Below, piece after piece: positions 33,529-43,600 of a DNA stretch of 64,000 nucleotides (its first letter is position 1; the number at the start of each line of letters is the position of its first letter). A program made the translations under genes and the position numbers. The notes beneath the pieces are model-generated. The model made no database searches. It was not told the origin of the DNA and saw nothing but the letters and a program-made list of their open reading frames with translations. The DNA comes from an uncultured Pseudomonadota bacterium (GTDB lineage Bacteria; Myxococcota_A; Bradymonadia; Bradymonadales; GCA-2716585), in the NCBI GenBank assembly GCA_937123825.1, contig CAKZKQ010000235.1:1-64000 (forward strand), in the 5' to 3' direction.

Positions 33529-35706
33529 ATGGAAGCCTTCTACACCATCATCCTCGATCGTGAGGACCAACCCACCGGCCTGCGACAAAACACCCAGGCC
33601 ATCACCCAGGCCGCCGCAGACGCCACCACCGAGAGCCTCTGCGCCGCCATGGCGCACGACGCACCCCTGCTGACACTGCTGGGCGCACTGCATCTGGTCC
33701 CACACACCTCCCTGCCGCACCCCCCACAACCACGCGGGCTCCTTGATGAAACGCTCCTGCGCCTCATCGCGGACCCCCGCAAACACATCTGGCGCTGGGG
33801 CTCGCGCTCCTACCAGCACCGCACCTTCGAGGTCGGCACGCTCGCCGCTGAAGCGCGCATGAAGCTCCTCGAAACCGACGTGCGCCGATGGCACAACGCC
33901 GCCGGGAGACACAAATGGTCCCGCACCGACACCCCCGCCCCCACCGCGCCTGACGCCGAAGCCACGCTCTGCGATGCGCTGCGCGCTGCGCTGGACAATA
34001 TGGGCGGACCTGGCGCCGTGCGCGCCGTCATGCGCGGCGCACGAAACATGGCCTGGCGACTGCCCGACAAAGCCCTCGTCGCCGCCGCCATGGCCGACTG
34101 CTTCCTCGACATCGCCACCGACCCCGCGCAGATCGCCTCCGCCAGACTCATGGCCACACGCGAACTTCACCGCGCCGCACAAACTCGCCCTGAAAAAGAC
34201 CACCAGCCCTACCAGCGCGCCCTACAAACCACGCTCCAATGCCTGATCCCCGCGCTGGATGACCCTGGGACCGATTTTCGACTGCGGCGAGAACTCCAAG
34301 CGCTGCTGATGGATGTCGCTCCGGAGACGATTGAGCCTCTGCAACACCAGGGCGTCCTGACCACCGCTGCGCTGCCGCCCGCACACACGCTCCTTAGCTC
34401 CTGGGGACACCCGGACGCCGAGCGCACCACCCGCGCCGCCAGAACGGTTTGCCTCAAAGAAGCCGTGCAGGCCCTCCAAAGCGATGACGAACGGGACGTT
34501 TTTGCCGCCGCCTGCCTCTGCCCCCAACTTGTGGGCCGGATCCCCTGGGAAACGCTCGCACAGCACCTGCTTAAGCTCATCCCACAGCCGCAGCTCTACC
34601 CGCTGGAGTCGCGCCGGTGGCTCGACCTGGGGGAGTTTGCCACAGAGCGCCTGCTCAAAGTCCTCGGACAAGGCCTGCGGGGGGCCAACCCCCGGGCCTT
34701 TGATCTTCTCCACCAGGCGCTGACGGCCATTCTGGGGCGCAACACCCCCTTCCAGAACGACAACCGCGACCCCACGCGCCGCACACTTGACGCCGTGCGA
34801 TGGCTGCCCACAAGCGCCCGCGAAGCACTGCACGCCCACATCGCACCTCGAATCACTCAGACCGAACGCCCCGCACTGGAGCGCTTCGCCGCCTGCCTCC
34901 TGACTCAGAGCGACGACACCGCGCGCCTGGCCGCCTCCATGCTCGTCGATGAAGACACTCCCGCAGTGCTGCGGGCCTGGATTGGCGCCTGGATTCACAA
35001 ATGGCAACCCAGACTCCTGGAGTCTTTTGTGGACGTGCACGAAGACCAATGGCGCCCGCTCGAAGGGTTGCCACGGCCGCTGCCGGTCTGCGAACCCGGG
35101 GCTGATGTGCCCACCTCGTGGCTCCTCCAGACGCTGCGCGACACCACCGAACCCCTGCTCGCCATGCGCGCCGTCCGACACCTGGGCAACCGCCTGGCCG
35201 ACACCAGCAAACCCCTGGGCGATCACGCACAGCTCTTGCTGGGCGAGGCCGACGACACGATCATCGCCTGGCTGCGCCTGCCCCTCGACATCGACCGCGA
35301 ACACAACACGCCCCGCTGGCAGGCCGCCTGCGCGCTGGCGCTGATGGGGCTGCCCGATGACCAACAGCGCCTCATCGAGTTCATGGTCCACAACGGACCC
35401 TGGACCCGGCTTGACCCGGGCGGAACAGAAATCCAGGACACCAAGCCCCTTGAACACCTCCTGGTCCACCCGCTGACCTTTGCTGGCTCCAGACACATGC
35501 TCGAACCCCACCTGGAGCAGGGCTACGGCTCCGGCGCGGTCGCTCGGATGATGGCCTCGACCTTCACCACCATGGCCCAACGCTCGCTCCAACACGGACG
35601 CATCCAGAGCGCCATCACCGCCATACGGCGCGCCTGCCGACTGGACCCGCTCAACCTCTCCGCGCGCCGCACCGCCCGCTCACTCGGCGTCGCCCCCATC
35701 TCATAA
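33529..35706 (+). CDS. Orphan helical-repeat (HEAT-like) protein
   Basis: 725 residues from the ATG at 33529, with GGGAG close upstream. No signal peptide or membrane helix is visible. The sequence is dominated by amphipathic helices in antiparallel pairs, as in HEAT or armadillo arrays (for example ALDNMGGPGAVRAVMRGARN, LLAMRAVRHLGNRLADTSKP, AALALMGLPDDQQRLIEF-like segments). The C-terminal helices end with RSLQHGRIQSAITAIRRACR, which reads like a TPR. It has many His and Trp but no clear catalytic motif. I do not recognise a family. It lies downstream of the TonB-like gene (126 bases) and converges with the aspartokinase gene. Confidence 0.72.
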   Translation: MEAFYTIILDREDQPTGLRQNTQAITQAAADATTESLCAAMAHDAPLLTLLGALHLVPHTSLPHPPQPRGLLDETLLRLIADPRKHIWRWGSRSYQHRTFEVGTLAAEARMKLLETDVRRWHNAAGRHKWSRTDTPAPTAPDAEATLCDALRAALDNMGGPGAVRAVMRGARNMAWRLPDKALVAAAMADCFLDIATDPAQIASARLMATRELHRAAQTRPEKDHQPYQRALQTTLQCLIPALDDPGTDFRLRRELQALLMDVAPETIEPLQHQGVLTTAALPPAHTLLSSWGHPDAERTTRAARTVCLKEAVQALQSDDERDVFAAACLCPQLVGRIPWETLAQHLLKLIPQPQLYPLESRRWLDLGEFATERLLKVLGQGLRGANPRAFDLLHQALTAILGRNTPFQNDNRDPTRRTLDAVRWLPTSAREALHAHIAPRITQTERPALERFAACLLTQSDDTARLAASMLVDEDTPAVLRAWIGAWIHKWQPRLLESFVDVHEDQWRPLEGLPRPLPVCEPGADVPTSWLLQTLRDTTEPLLAMRAVRHLGNRLADTSKPLGDHAQLLLGEADDTIIAWLRLPLDIDREHNTPRWQAACALALMGLPDDQQRLIEFMVHNGPWTRLDPGGTEIQDTKPLEHLLVHPLTFAGSRHMLEPHLEQGYGSGAVARMMASTFTTMAQRSLQHGRIQSAITAIRRACRLDPLNLSARRTARSLGVAPIS

Positions 35707-35733
35707 AGGGCGACCCAAACACAGCCGCGCGCT

Positions 35734-38283
35734 TCAACCCCGAGCGCCCCGCACGCGCCGCGCCACACGCAACACGTCCGTCAACACACCCGCGGCCGTC
35801 ACCTCACCGCCCGCCCCCGGACCCTGCACAATCAGCGGGTAGGCCAGGAACCGATCGGTCGTAAACGCCACAAAAGCCTCCGTGCCGCGCAACCTCGTGG
35901 CCGGATGCTCCAGCGGCAACGCCACCGGCGCGACCCTGACCACTGGCGTCCCCTCGGGATCAATGACCACCAGGTAGCGCAGCACGCGCCCCTGGGCCCG
36001 ACACCGCTGCACGCGCTCTTCAAAGACGGCATCGTAAGACTCCAACGCCTCCAGAAACGCATCAACCCCCTCAATCCCCAACAAACGCTCCGGAACCAGC
36101 GGCTCGACCACCACCTGCGCCGCCTCCACCTCCAAACCCAACTCTCGGGCCAGGATCAACCCCTTGCGCGCCACATCCGCACCCGAAAGATCGTCCTGAG
36201 GCCTGGGCTCGGCGTAACCTGCCGCGATCGCCTCGCGCACCGCCACCGACAAACGCTTGCCTGACATGGTTTCGTTGATCAAAAACCCCAACGTCCCCGA
36301 CAAAGCCCCCTCGATCCGGTGGATCCGATCCCCCGTTCGGGTCAAATCCTTCAAAGTCTCCACCACAGGCAGGCTCGCCCCGACGGTCGTCTCGTACAAA
36401 AGCGCCCGATGGTGACGCCTGGAGGCCTCTTGAAGCCGCCGATGCCCCTGCAAAGACCCCGCAAAAGGCTTCTTATTGGCCGACACCACGTGAATCCCCC
36501 GGCGCAGCGCCTCCTCAAAGAGCGCCTCGTGCCCCGAACCGTCAGAAAGATCCACCAGAATCGGCACTGGAGAGCGCGACAACACCTCCAGAACCTTAAA
36601 ATCGTCGGCCTCAACGCCTCCAAGCCGCTCACAGCCCTCCGGCAACGGCCCATCGGCCTTGAAGAGCGCCTCGGGGGCCTCAAGCGGCAGGCCGCCCTGA
36701 TGAGAAACCACCGCGCCGCTGCGTCTGGCCAGCGCCACCACATCCAAAACCACGTCCTGGGTCTTCAAAAGCGCCCGCGACTGGGCCTTGATCTGCTCAA
36801 TCAAGCACCCACCGACCACGCCAATGCCCAAAATCCCCAACGATACGCGCTGATGAGAGAAGTTGAACGCCGCATGGGCCGTGCGCACCGCCAATACGGT
36901 GTCTTCGGCCAGCACCACACACGAAATCGAGCGCGATCGACCGCCCTGGGCACGCGCCAGAACGCGCACACCCACCTCGGAGAGCGCTCCAAAGAAGCGC
37001 AGCACCAACTCATCGCGCTCCACCACCCGCTCTGCCACCATAGAGAGCATCGTGACAGGGCCGCGCGCCTCAATCGGCTCCACCAAACCCTCACCGAGCA
37101 ACCCCTCCAAGGCCTCCTCGATCGCCCGCTGGGCTCTCTCTGCGGCCTCATGGGGCACCACCAACGTCACCGACTGCCCCTGGGCGTCCAAAGTGGACAT
37201 CCAGACCGTCACATCGGCCCGCTCAAGCGCCTCAATCACCCTCCGACCCAGCTTCGCGGGCCGCGCCAGCGCCCTGGACTGCACCACCAGCAACGACAAA
37301 CGCTCCAAAGAGGCCACACACGTCGGGCCATCGCCGCCAGGATCCCCCGTGGCGTCGATTTTGGTCCCCGGAGCGTCCACATCCAGCGTGCTGCGGATGA
37401 ACATCGGGATGCCCGACTCGATCAACGGCAGCATCGTGCGCGCATGAAAGACCCTGGCGCCGTAATGGGACAACTCCAACGCCTCCAGATAGCTCAAATG
37501 GCGCACCGGGTACGCATCTGGGATGATCGCCGGATCCCCAGTCATCACCCCGGGCACATCCGTGCACCGAACCACCTCCCTGGCATCCAAACCGCGGCCC
37601 AACAACGTCGCCGTGTAGTCCGAACCATTGCGTCCAAGGGTCGTCGTGCGCCCATCGGGCGTCTGGCCCAGAAAACCGGTGTGCACCGTGACACAATCTT
37701 GCCAGGACGGCGCCAGCGCTTGCAGTCTGGTCCTGGTCGCAGCCCAATCAATGACCGCGTCACCAAAGGTGTCATCGGTCACCGCCCACTGGCGCGCATC
37801 GACAAAGAGCCCCGGCACACCCAACGCCCTCAACACCGCCGACAACCCCGCCGCGCTCAACCGCTCTCCAAACGACAAGACCAGATCGGTGCTCTGCGCC
37901 GTGCTCTCGCGCAGCAAGCTCACCCCCAACAAAAGCTGCTCAAGCGGCCCAATAAACTCAGACACCAACGCCGACACGTCGACCTCTTCCACCCGGCGGC
38001 CTTCGCGCCGATAACCCTCCAGCACACCCCACAAATTGGCCTGCGCCAACGCACCCACCCGGCGCGCCACAACCACCGCCTGATCCAGGCGGCCTTCGCT
38101 GGCCAGCGACAGCGCCTCCAACAACCAATCAGTGCTCTGGCCCATCGCCGAGACCACCACCGCCAGCGGCCCGCGCTGCGCCTCCAGGCACACGCGGTCC
38201 ACCACCACACGCAGCCGCTGGGCGTCGCCCTGGCTGGAACCACCAAACTTAAAGACCCTCACCTGACCCATCACTTCTGTCAT
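35734..38283 (-). CDS. thrA: Bifunctional aspartokinase / homoserine dehydrogenase
   Basis: 849 residues from the ATG at 38283, with GGGAG 6 bases upstream. The aspartokinase domain has VRVFKFGGSSQGD (Lys12), LVLSFGERLSA, TVHTGFLGQTPDGRTTTLGRNGSD and FHARTMLPLIESGIPMFIR. ACT-type regulatory domains follow (about 320-460). The homoserine dehydrogenase half opens with the Rossmann motif LGILGIGVVGGCLIE and contains VSANKKPFAG and the ALSGTLGFLINETMSG signature. It therefore catalyses two steps from aspartate to homoserine, feeding threonine and methionine. The PLP enzyme gene immediately upstream on the same strand supports a methionine role. An in-frame ATG at 38334 overlaps that gene's stop codon; it would give 17 more residues. 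Confidence 0.95.
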   Translation of the reverse strand: MTEVMGQVRVFKFGGSSQGDAQRLRVVVDRVCLEAQRGPLAVVVSAMGQSTDWLLEALSLASEGRLDQAVVVARRVGALAQANLWGVLEGYRREGRRVEEVDVSALVSEFIGPLEQLLLGVSLLRESTAQSTDLVLSFGERLSAAGLSAVLRALGVPGLFVDARQWAVTDDTFGDAVIDWAATRTRLQALAPSWQDCVTVHTGFLGQTPDGRTTTLGRNGSDYTATLLGRGLDAREVVRCTDVPGVMTGDPAIIPDAYPVRHLSYLEALELSHYGARVFHARTMLPLIESGIPMFIRSTLDVDAPGTKIDATGDPGGDGPTCVASLERLSLLVVQSRALARPAKLGRRVIEALERADVTVWMSTLDAQGQSVTLVVPHEAAERAQRAIEEALEGLLGEGLVEPIEARGPVTMLSMVAERVVERDELVLRFFGALSEVGVRVLARAQGGRSRSISCVVLAEDTVLAVRTAHAAFNFSHQRVSLGILGIGVVGGCLIEQIKAQSRALLKTQDVVLDVVALARRSGAVVSHQGGLPLEAPEALFKADGPLPEGCERLGGVEADDFKVLEVLSRSPVPILVDLSDGSGHEALFEEALRRGIHVVSANKKPFAGSLQGHRRLQEASRRHHRALLYETTVGASLPVVETLKDLTRTGDRIHRIEGALSGTLGFLINETMSGKRLSVAVREAIAAGYAEPRPQDDLSGADVARKGLILARELGLEVEAAQVVVEPLVPERLLGIEGVDAFLEALESYDAVFEERVQRCRAQGRVLRYLVVIDPEGTPVVRVAPVALPLEHPATRLRGTEAFVAFTTDRFLAYPLIVQGPGAGGEVTAAGVLTDVLRVARRVRGARG

Positions 38284-38333
38284 TGCATGCTCCCATTGCT
38301 GCATCAACACTTGCCCATGACCGTGGTTTGGCA

Positions 38334-39530
38334 TCAGGCACGCTCCAGGGCGGTCAGCGCCTGGGCCAGATCGTCCAAAATGTCCTGTGTGTCCTCGATC
38401 CCCAACGACAGCCGCACAAGGTTGTCTCTGGCACCCACCTCGCGGCGCTGCTGCGGGGTCAGGTGGTAGAAGCTGATCAACGTCGGCTGCATGATCAGAC
38501 TCTCCACGCCGCCAAGCGAAGGCCCAATTTGAGGAATGCGGCACGCGTCCACAAAAGCACTGGTGCCGTCCAGATCAGCGTCCACCAGAAAGCTGACCAC
38601 CCCACCAAAACCCGACATCTGAGCCTTCGCCACCGCGTGATCCGGGTGACCCTCCAAGCCAGGGTAGAAGACCTCTTTGACTCTGGGCTGCTGCTCCAGA
38701 AAGCGCGCCACCGCAAGCCCTGTGGCGTTTTGCCGCCCCACGCGCAGCTCCAGCGTCTTGGTCCCCCGGATCAAGAGGTAGGCCGCGTGCGGATCGAGCA
38801 CACACCCCAGCACCCCCCGAAACTCCCGCACCTGCTCCACCAACGCCGCCCGGCCACAGACCACCCCCGCCAACAGGTCGTTGTGACCCCCCAGGTACTT
38901 GGTGCATGAGTGCGTCACCAGATCCACGCCCCACTCGACCGGGCGCTGGTTGATGGGCGTGGCAAAGGTCGAATCAATAAAGAGGCTCACCCCGTCGTAG
39001 CGATCCTTGATCGCCACCAGGCGCTCCAGATCGGCCACCCGCAGGTAGGGGTTGGTCGGCGACTCAGCCACGATCAAACGGGTGCGGCCCGGGCGAATGG
39101 CCCCCTCAAGGCCCGCATAGTCGCCGGGGTCCACCAACGTCGCCTCGACCCCGTAGCGGGCCAGGGTTTTGATCACAAACTGGCGCGTGCGGCGGTAACA
39201 ATCGCGGGTCATGACCACGTGGTCGCCCTGACCCAGCAGCGCCAACAAGGTGGTCGTGATCGCCGCCATCCCGCTCGAAAAACACGCCGCATCCTCGGCA
39301 CCGTCCAGCGCCGCCAGCTTCAACTCCGCCGCGCGCACCGTCGGATTGCCATAACGGCCGTACTCGTTGCGCTCGACGCGCCCCTCAAAGTGATCGCCGA
39401 TCCCGGCGCTGGTCTCAAAAGTGTAGGTGGCGGTGGCCACAATCGGGTGGGCCACGGCGTGGTGCGCCTTGGCACGGCGCTCACCAGCATGGACGGCGCG
39501 CGTCCCATTGACTTTGACTTCTTTGCGCAT
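38334..39530 (-). CDS. Cystathionine gamma-synthase/lyase-family PLP enzyme
   Basis: 398 residues from the ATG at 39530, with GGAG 8 bases upstream. Family signatures of the Cys/Met metabolism PLP enzymes are all present: [68 protein letters not shown] and [17 protein letters not shown] with the PLP Lys. The specific reaction (gamma-synthase, beta-lyase, or O-acetylhomoserine sulfhydrylase) cannot be fixed from sequence alone. The downstream aspartokinase/homoserine dehydrogenase suggests methionine biosynthesis from homoserine. The two genes are separated by 50 bases and probably form an operon. Confidence 0.92.
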   Translation of the reverse strand: MRKEVKVNGTRAVHAGERRAKAHHAVAHPIVATATYTFETSAGIGDHFEGRVERNEYGRYGNPTVRAAELKLAALDGAEDAACFSSGMAAITTTLLALLGQGDHVVMTRDCYRRTRQFVIKTLARYGVEATLVDPGDYAGLEGAIRPGRTRLIVAESPTNPYLRVADLERLVAIKDRYDGVSLFIDSTFATPINQRPVEWGVDLVTHSCTKYLGGHNDLLAGVVCGRAALVEQVREFRGVLGCVLDPHAAYLLIRGTKTLELRVGRQNATGLAVARFLEQQPRVKEVFYPGLEGHPDHAVAKAQMSGFGGVVSFLVDADLDGTSAFVDACRIPQIGPSLGGVESLIMQPTLISFYHLTPQQRREVGARDNLVRLSLGIEDTQDILDDLAQALTALERA

Positions 39531-40083
39531 GGCACTGTCTCCACTGGGCATCCCCACAAGCGCGGGGGTTGAGTTCGCCAGCAGACAACACGCACTTGCT
39601 CACCGTCAGCGCCGCGACCTTTGCGTTGAAGGCTTCACACAGTGTTGGGCAAAATGTCAGGAAGTCAGTCAATGAATGATCCCCATGGTCTACCCCAGCG
39701 CACAAAGCGCTGCAGCAGCAGGCGTTACCACCTTTGTCTCTCGATCCGTGGACGAGACAGGTTGGTTGAGCTTCTACGGGCCAGTCCCTCAGCTCATCTG
39801 CATGGCAATCTTGAGACTATCGCCGCCCCGCACACCTGACAAGCACTTTTTTCAATCACCACCATCCCCGCACCGTGCTACCCTACCCAAAACCCACCCC
39901 ACACAGACCCAACCATGAACACAAACCACACCCCACCAACCCGGTCCTCGGCGCTGGCGCTCATCAACGCCTTCTTTCTGTGGCGAGCCAGACGAGCAAG
40001 CCCTCAAAGCACACAAAACTGACAGTCAGTGACACTTTTTAGAAATAAACCCCCTCCACCATACGCTCTCGGGTTCGACCTGG
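39531..40083. other. 553-base divergent gap with no supported gene
   Basis: It separates the PLP enzyme and the small membrane protein. I searched for SAM-dependent leaders upstream of the PLP gene and saw no S-box or SAM-II signature. An 80-codon open frame at 39676 has a composition unlike the neighbours and no ribosome binding site. The stretch from 40020 to 40060 is locally AT-rich and could hold the promoter of the membrane protein gene. Confidence 0.5.
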
Positions 40084-40614
40084 ATGCAACGCAATGCTCC
40101 TTCAACCGCTCACACCGCAAAGGACCTGCTCCAACCCATGAACCCAGCGCCCCAAGCCAACAACGCCGCCCCTCACCACATCTTCAACATCGTCTTTGGC
40201 ACGCTCAACGCACTCCCAGCTGCGCTGCTCACCATACTCTCGGCATTGCTGATCTTCGAAGGTGCATTCTCCGCCTCTGCCGAGGCCGGCATCGGACTGG
40301 CCCTTGGAGGATTCAGCATCGCACCGGCGCTGCTCTGGCTTGGCGCTGGCGTCACCTCTCTCCTGTCTGGCCTCTCACGGCGCAACAACACCCCCAAAGC
40401 CAAGCTCACCACCGCCGCCGCCATATTGAACGCCCTCATCTACATCCCTGCCATCGCTCTGGCCACCGCAGCCACCATCTACACACTGACCGATCCCATA
40501 TCCGACGGCGTCGTCGACACACTCTTGGCCTCCGCGCTGATCTTGCTGGCGCAGCTGGGATGCTTCAACGCCTGGACGCTCTGGAAAGCACGCAAAAAAG
40601 ACCTCGCCGCCTGA
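40084..40614 (+). CDS. Small integral membrane protein
   Basis: 176 residues from the ATG at 40084; a second in-frame ATG at 40138 would remove 18 polar residues. Neither has a strong ribosome binding site. Four hydrophobic segments are visible: IVFGTLNALPAALLTILSAL, GIGLALGGFSIAPALLWLGA, AAILNALIYIPAIALATAAT and ILLAQLGCFNAWTLW. The C-terminus is a positive tail (KARKKDLAA), so it is probably cytoplasmic. No family is recognised. It stands alone, with a 721-base gap after it. Confidence 0.68.
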   Translation: MQRNAPSTAHTAKDLLQPMNPAPQANNAAPHHIFNIVFGTLNALPAALLTILSALLIFEGAFSASAEAGIGLALGGFSIAPALLWLGAGVTSLLSGLSRRNNTPKAKLTTAAAILNALIYIPAIALATAATIYTLTDPISDGVVDTLLASALILLAQLGCFNAWTLWKARKKDLAA

Positions 40615-41335
40615 ATCAACCCTCCCAACCTCCAGAACGCCTCGTGCACAAACCGCCTCTCACCACACCTCCGGCACACCAGTTGAACACCCAAGGTGTC
40701 CAATCCAACACACAACACGTCATGATTGGACACCAACAAACACACCAAAACAAAAGATAAAAACAAAACAGTATCACACCTTGCTAAAAACAAGAAAAAG
40801 AGACCCCTTACCTATGGAGGGGGGGAGACTTCAGCTCGGTGTCCGAATCAGCAGCCCTGTCGTGCGCTGGATCGCTCCCCCTCTCTATGGGTAAGGGGTC
40901 CCTCAAGACGTGGAAATAGAGAACCGTGTCGACCCCGAGCCCGCGCGTGACCGCGACCTCGAATCCGACCACCAGGCAGCCCCTGGCCACCAGCCGCAAG
41001 CGGTGTCTGACCCCCCGTCCGCCTTACAAACAACGGCATCGCTTCCACCAAAGAGGTTTGGCTTTCGCCTCCCCACAAGCGCCGACATCAGGCATGTCGA
41101 CTTTGATGGCAACGACCCCGATGGCTGCAACGCACACCAAGGGTCAAACACGGCCTGGGGTTGGTGACCCAGCACCGCCAGGGTCCCGCGCACCAAAGAG
41201 CCACCCTCCAGTGCGCCAGACGGCAAATCGTTAGAGCAAACACCGGGCCAACTTTGAAAAAGGTTGTTGAATCCTTCACCAACCCGCATCATCCTTGCCT
41301 CTGTGACCACAACTCCCAACACGGGTGACCACACC
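40615..41335. other. 721-base intergenic stretch with a long inverted repeat
   Basis: No gene is supported. The first half contains an A-rich run (about 40740-40800) and a long inverted repeat at 40802-40900, listed separately. The second half contains a plus-strand frame (40910-41167) with no ribosome binding site or recognisable product. The promoter of the lipase gene should lie near its end but was not identified. Confidence 0.55.
40802..40900. repeat. Long inverted repeat enclosing about 50 bases
   Basis: GACCCCTTACC (40802-40812) and GGTAAGGGGTC (40890-40900) are perfect 11-bp inverted arms. Inside them, a G-rich TATGGAGGGGGGGA on the left and a C-rich TCCCCCTCTCTA on the right extend the pairing to about 25 bp with a few mismatches. 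The loop is about 50 bases. An A-rich run precedes it. It could be a terminator-like structure of the membrane protein transcript, a small structured RNA or a small miniature-element remnant. Confidence 0.5.
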
Positions 41336-42802
41336 ATGCTCTCCAAACCAACACGGCCTGCGCTGCTCATCGCCGCCTGCGCCTTGATGCTCCTTGGCAA
41401 CGCCTGCTCAGACGACGACAACAACAACGCCGCCGAGCCCGACAACAACGCCCCCAATAACGCCGCCGACGCCAACGATGGCGACGCTGATCCTCCCCCC
41501 ATGGACGCCAGCGATGACGACATCACCGACCAACCCGACGCCGATCCTCCGCCGCCGCCCGACTTCACCGACCCCGCGACACCGCCACCCTGCCAAAGCG
41601 ACCGCAACCCGATCATCGCGGCCCACGGCTTCCTCGCCTCAGGCGACACCTACGCCCTTCACGCGCTGCGGCTGGCCAGCAACGGATACTGCCTGGACCG
41701 CATCCACCCCTTTGACTGGAACACCCTCGACGGCGACGCCCCCAACGAAGACCTCCTGGACGCCTTCATCGACAAAGTCCTGGCCGACAACAACGCCGCC
41801 CAGGTCGACCTCTGGGGACACTCCGCAGGCGGAAACCTCGGCTACAGCTACCTCTCTGAGCCCCAACGCGCCGCCAAAGTCGCCCACTACGTCCACATCG
41901 GCAGCTTCGTCAACGAAGGCCCCGCTGGACCCGCGGACAACCCCGTGCCCACGCTCAACCTCTGGAGCCAGGGCGACCTCATCATCGATCCCAAAGACGA
42001 CATCCCCGGCGCCACCAACGTCTCGCTCCAAACCGAAGACCACTACGCCGTGGCCACCTCCGAGGCCTCCTTCACTGCCATCTACAACTTCATCACCGAT
42101 GGACAGGAGCCCCAAACCACCACCGTCACCCCCGAAGACACCCTCTACATCTCCGGCAAGGCGCTCTCGCTTGGCGAAAACGCCCCCGTGGTCGAGGGCG
42201 TCGTGACCATCTTCGCCCTCGATGACCAGGGCAAACGCCAGGGCGACCCAGTGGCCGTCTTCCCCACCGACGAACTCGGCCACTGGGGACCCTTCATCGC
42301 CCAGCCCCAAACCCACTATGAGATGCGCGTCCAACCCCCCGGACCCGACGCCACCCCCGTGCACTACTACCGAGAGCCCTTCACGCGCTCCAACGACATG
42401 GTCTACCTGCGCACCCTGCCTGGCCCCGGCTCACTGGCTGGCACGCTCCTGTCCATCATCCCCTTCAAGACCGGAGAGGCCGTCACCGTCATCTTCATGT
42501 CCAGCCGCGCCCTGAACGACACCACAGACACCCTCACCATCGGCGACCTCACCCTCTCCACCCCCGAAGTCGCCTCCCCCGACCAGACCACCATCGCCAT
42601 CTTCCTCTACGACGCCAACGGCGACGGAGAAACCCAGGGCACCGCCGTGTCCACCTTCGGCAGCTTCCCCTTCCTCAACGCAGTCGACGCAGCCCTGCCC
42701 GCAGACGGACAACCCATCGACATCACCCTCAACGGCCGCACCCTCACCGTCGAACCCTGGTCCGCCGCCGAAGAAGGGGCCACCATCGCCGTCTTCGACT
42801 GA
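41336..42802 (+). CDS. Secreted alpha/beta-hydrolase lipase with AFL-type C-terminal domain
   Basis: 488 residues from the ATG at 41336. The signal peptide (ALLIAACALMLLGNACSDD) ends at a Cys, probably lipidated. A 70-residue spacer rich in Asp, Asn and Pro follows, typical of this organism's lipoproteins. The hydrolase core has NPIIAAHGFLASGDTYALHA with the oxyanion His-Gly, then VDLWGHSAGGNLG, a G-x-S-x-G nucleophile elbow, and DHYAVATSEASF, holding the likely catalytic His. The C-terminal half has repeated beta segments (LYISGKALSLGENAPVVEGV) resembling the C-terminal barrel of the Archaeoglobus lipase. Substrate is probably an ester or acyl lipid. Nothing in the context defines it. Confidence 0.85.
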   Translation: MLSKPTRPALLIAACALMLLGNACSDDDNNNAAEPDNNAPNNAADANDGDADPPPMDASDDDITDQPDADPPPPPDFTDPATPPPCQSDRNPIIAAHGFLASGDTYALHALRLASNGYCLDRIHPFDWNTLDGDAPNEDLLDAFIDKVLADNNAAQVDLWGHSAGGNLGYSYLSEPQRAAKVAHYVHIGSFVNEGPAGPADNPVPTLNLWSQGDLIIDPKDDIPGATNVSLQTEDHYAVATSEASFTAIYNFITDGQEPQTTTVTPEDTLYISGKALSLGENAPVVEGVVTIFALDDQGKRQGDPVAVFPTDELGHWGPFIAQPQTHYEMRVQPPGPDATPVHYYREPFTRSNDMVYLRTLPGPGSLAGTLLSIIPFKTGEAVTVIFMSSRALNDTTDTLTIGDLTLSTPEVASPDQTTIAIFLYDANGDGETQGTAVSTFGSFPFLNAVDAALPADGQPIDITLNGRTLTVEPWSAAEEGATIAVFD

Positions 42803-42836
42803 ACCAACCCCCCAGTTCCCCCCAAAAACACGCAAC

Positions 42837-42862
42837 GGCGCCGGAGAAGACCCTCCGACGCC
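42837..42862. terminator. Candidate bidirectional terminator hairpin
   Basis: GGCGCCGGAG (42837-42846), loop AAGACC and CTCCGACGCC (42853-42862) form a 10-bp stem with one mismatch. It lies between the stops of the lipase and the convergent barrel lipoprotein. No T-run follows. Confidence 0.45.
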
Positions 42863-42946
42863 GCCAACATCACACCGCGGACCAGCCATCACGCCAGTCC
42901 GCAGCGCACACTCGTGTCTTTGTCGCTCAAATCGGGCACACCTGGT

Positions 42947-43600
42947 TCAAAACGCCAGGCCAATGCCGCCGTTGACGACCGGTTCGCCCAAATCCGAGTC
43001 CATCAGCACCGAGGCCTCCATGATGAACTGCACGTCCTTGCCGATCGCCGTACCCACCGTGCCACCAAAGAGGTGCGCGGTGCCCGAGCTGCTCCCCGAA
43101 AGGATCCGCAGGTCATATTTTGGCGTCAGATAGAGCGCAAAATCCTCCGAGAACCGATACCCCGTGTAGATCGGGATGTAGATGTCGAGGATGTTCGTCT
43201 CCAAATCCCCCGACGAGATCGTCAAATAGCCCACATCACCACCCACAGAGAGCGCAAAACCCTCCTGTTTGCGGTTTCCGATCAACTGGTACTTCCCACC
43301 GAGCGTCGCACCAAAGGGCAACCAGATGTGACCGTGCAGTTCGAGCTTCTCGGTCAACCCATAACGGCCCCAGACGCTGAGCTGAGGCACCGTAAAGGTC
43401 TCAATGTCCTCGTCACCATCCACACCCACGTCAAACGAGTAGGATGTCGCACCGATACCGACGCCAAACTTCGACTCACCCTTCTCCAAAACATCCGCTT
43501 CTTGAAACTGCGCAAAGCTCGGGCATCCAGAAAGGAGCGCAACCGCCCCCAAGAGCCCCAAAAGCACCAACCCGCGATGATTCACACTCTCCAAACGCAT
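42947..43600 (-). CDS. Outer-membrane beta-barrel lipoprotein
   Basis: 217 residues from the ATG at 43600, with AGGAGG 7 bases upstream. The signal peptide ends at the lipobox VALLSGC. Successive amphipathic strands with aromatic ends, such as FGVGIGATSYSFDVGVDGDE, VWGRYGLTEKLELHGHIWLP and YTGYRFSEDFALYLTPKYDL, and the C-terminal GGIGLAF ending point to an 8- to 10-strand outer-membrane barrel. The C-terminal Phe is the usual BAM recognition residue. Role unknown. It converges with the lipase. Confidence 0.78.
   Translation of the reverse strand: MRLESVNHRGLVLLGLLGAVALLSGCPSFAQFQEADVLEKGESKFGVGIGATSYSFDVGVDGDEDIETFTVPQLSVWGRYGLTEKLELHGHIWLPFGATLGGKYQLIGNRKQEGFALSVGGDVGYLTISSGDLETNILDIYIPIYTGYRFSEDFALYLTPKYDLRILSGSSSGTAHLFGGTVGTAIGKDVQFIMEASVLMDSDLGEPVVNGGIGLAF

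Noticed and set aside
36319-38469. 716-codon plus-strand frame opposite thrA
   Set aside because: Antisense to a clear bifunctional aspartokinase/homoserine dehydrogenase; product is Arg/His/Gln-rich.
38284-38544. N-terminal extension of thrA up to 38544, including an ATG at 38334 that overlaps the upstream stop
   Set aside because: GGGAG is 6 bases before the ATG at 38283 and the product then starts just ahead of the aspartokinase Lys motif. The longer readings run into the upstream gene.
39531-39700. Possible SAM-responsive riboswitch before the PLP enzyme gene
   Set aside because: Context suggested it, but no S-box core or SAM-II signature could be matched by eye.
40910-41167. 85-codon plus-strand frame before the lipase
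   Set aside because: It lacks a ribosome binding site and a recognisable product, and its composition is close to random.
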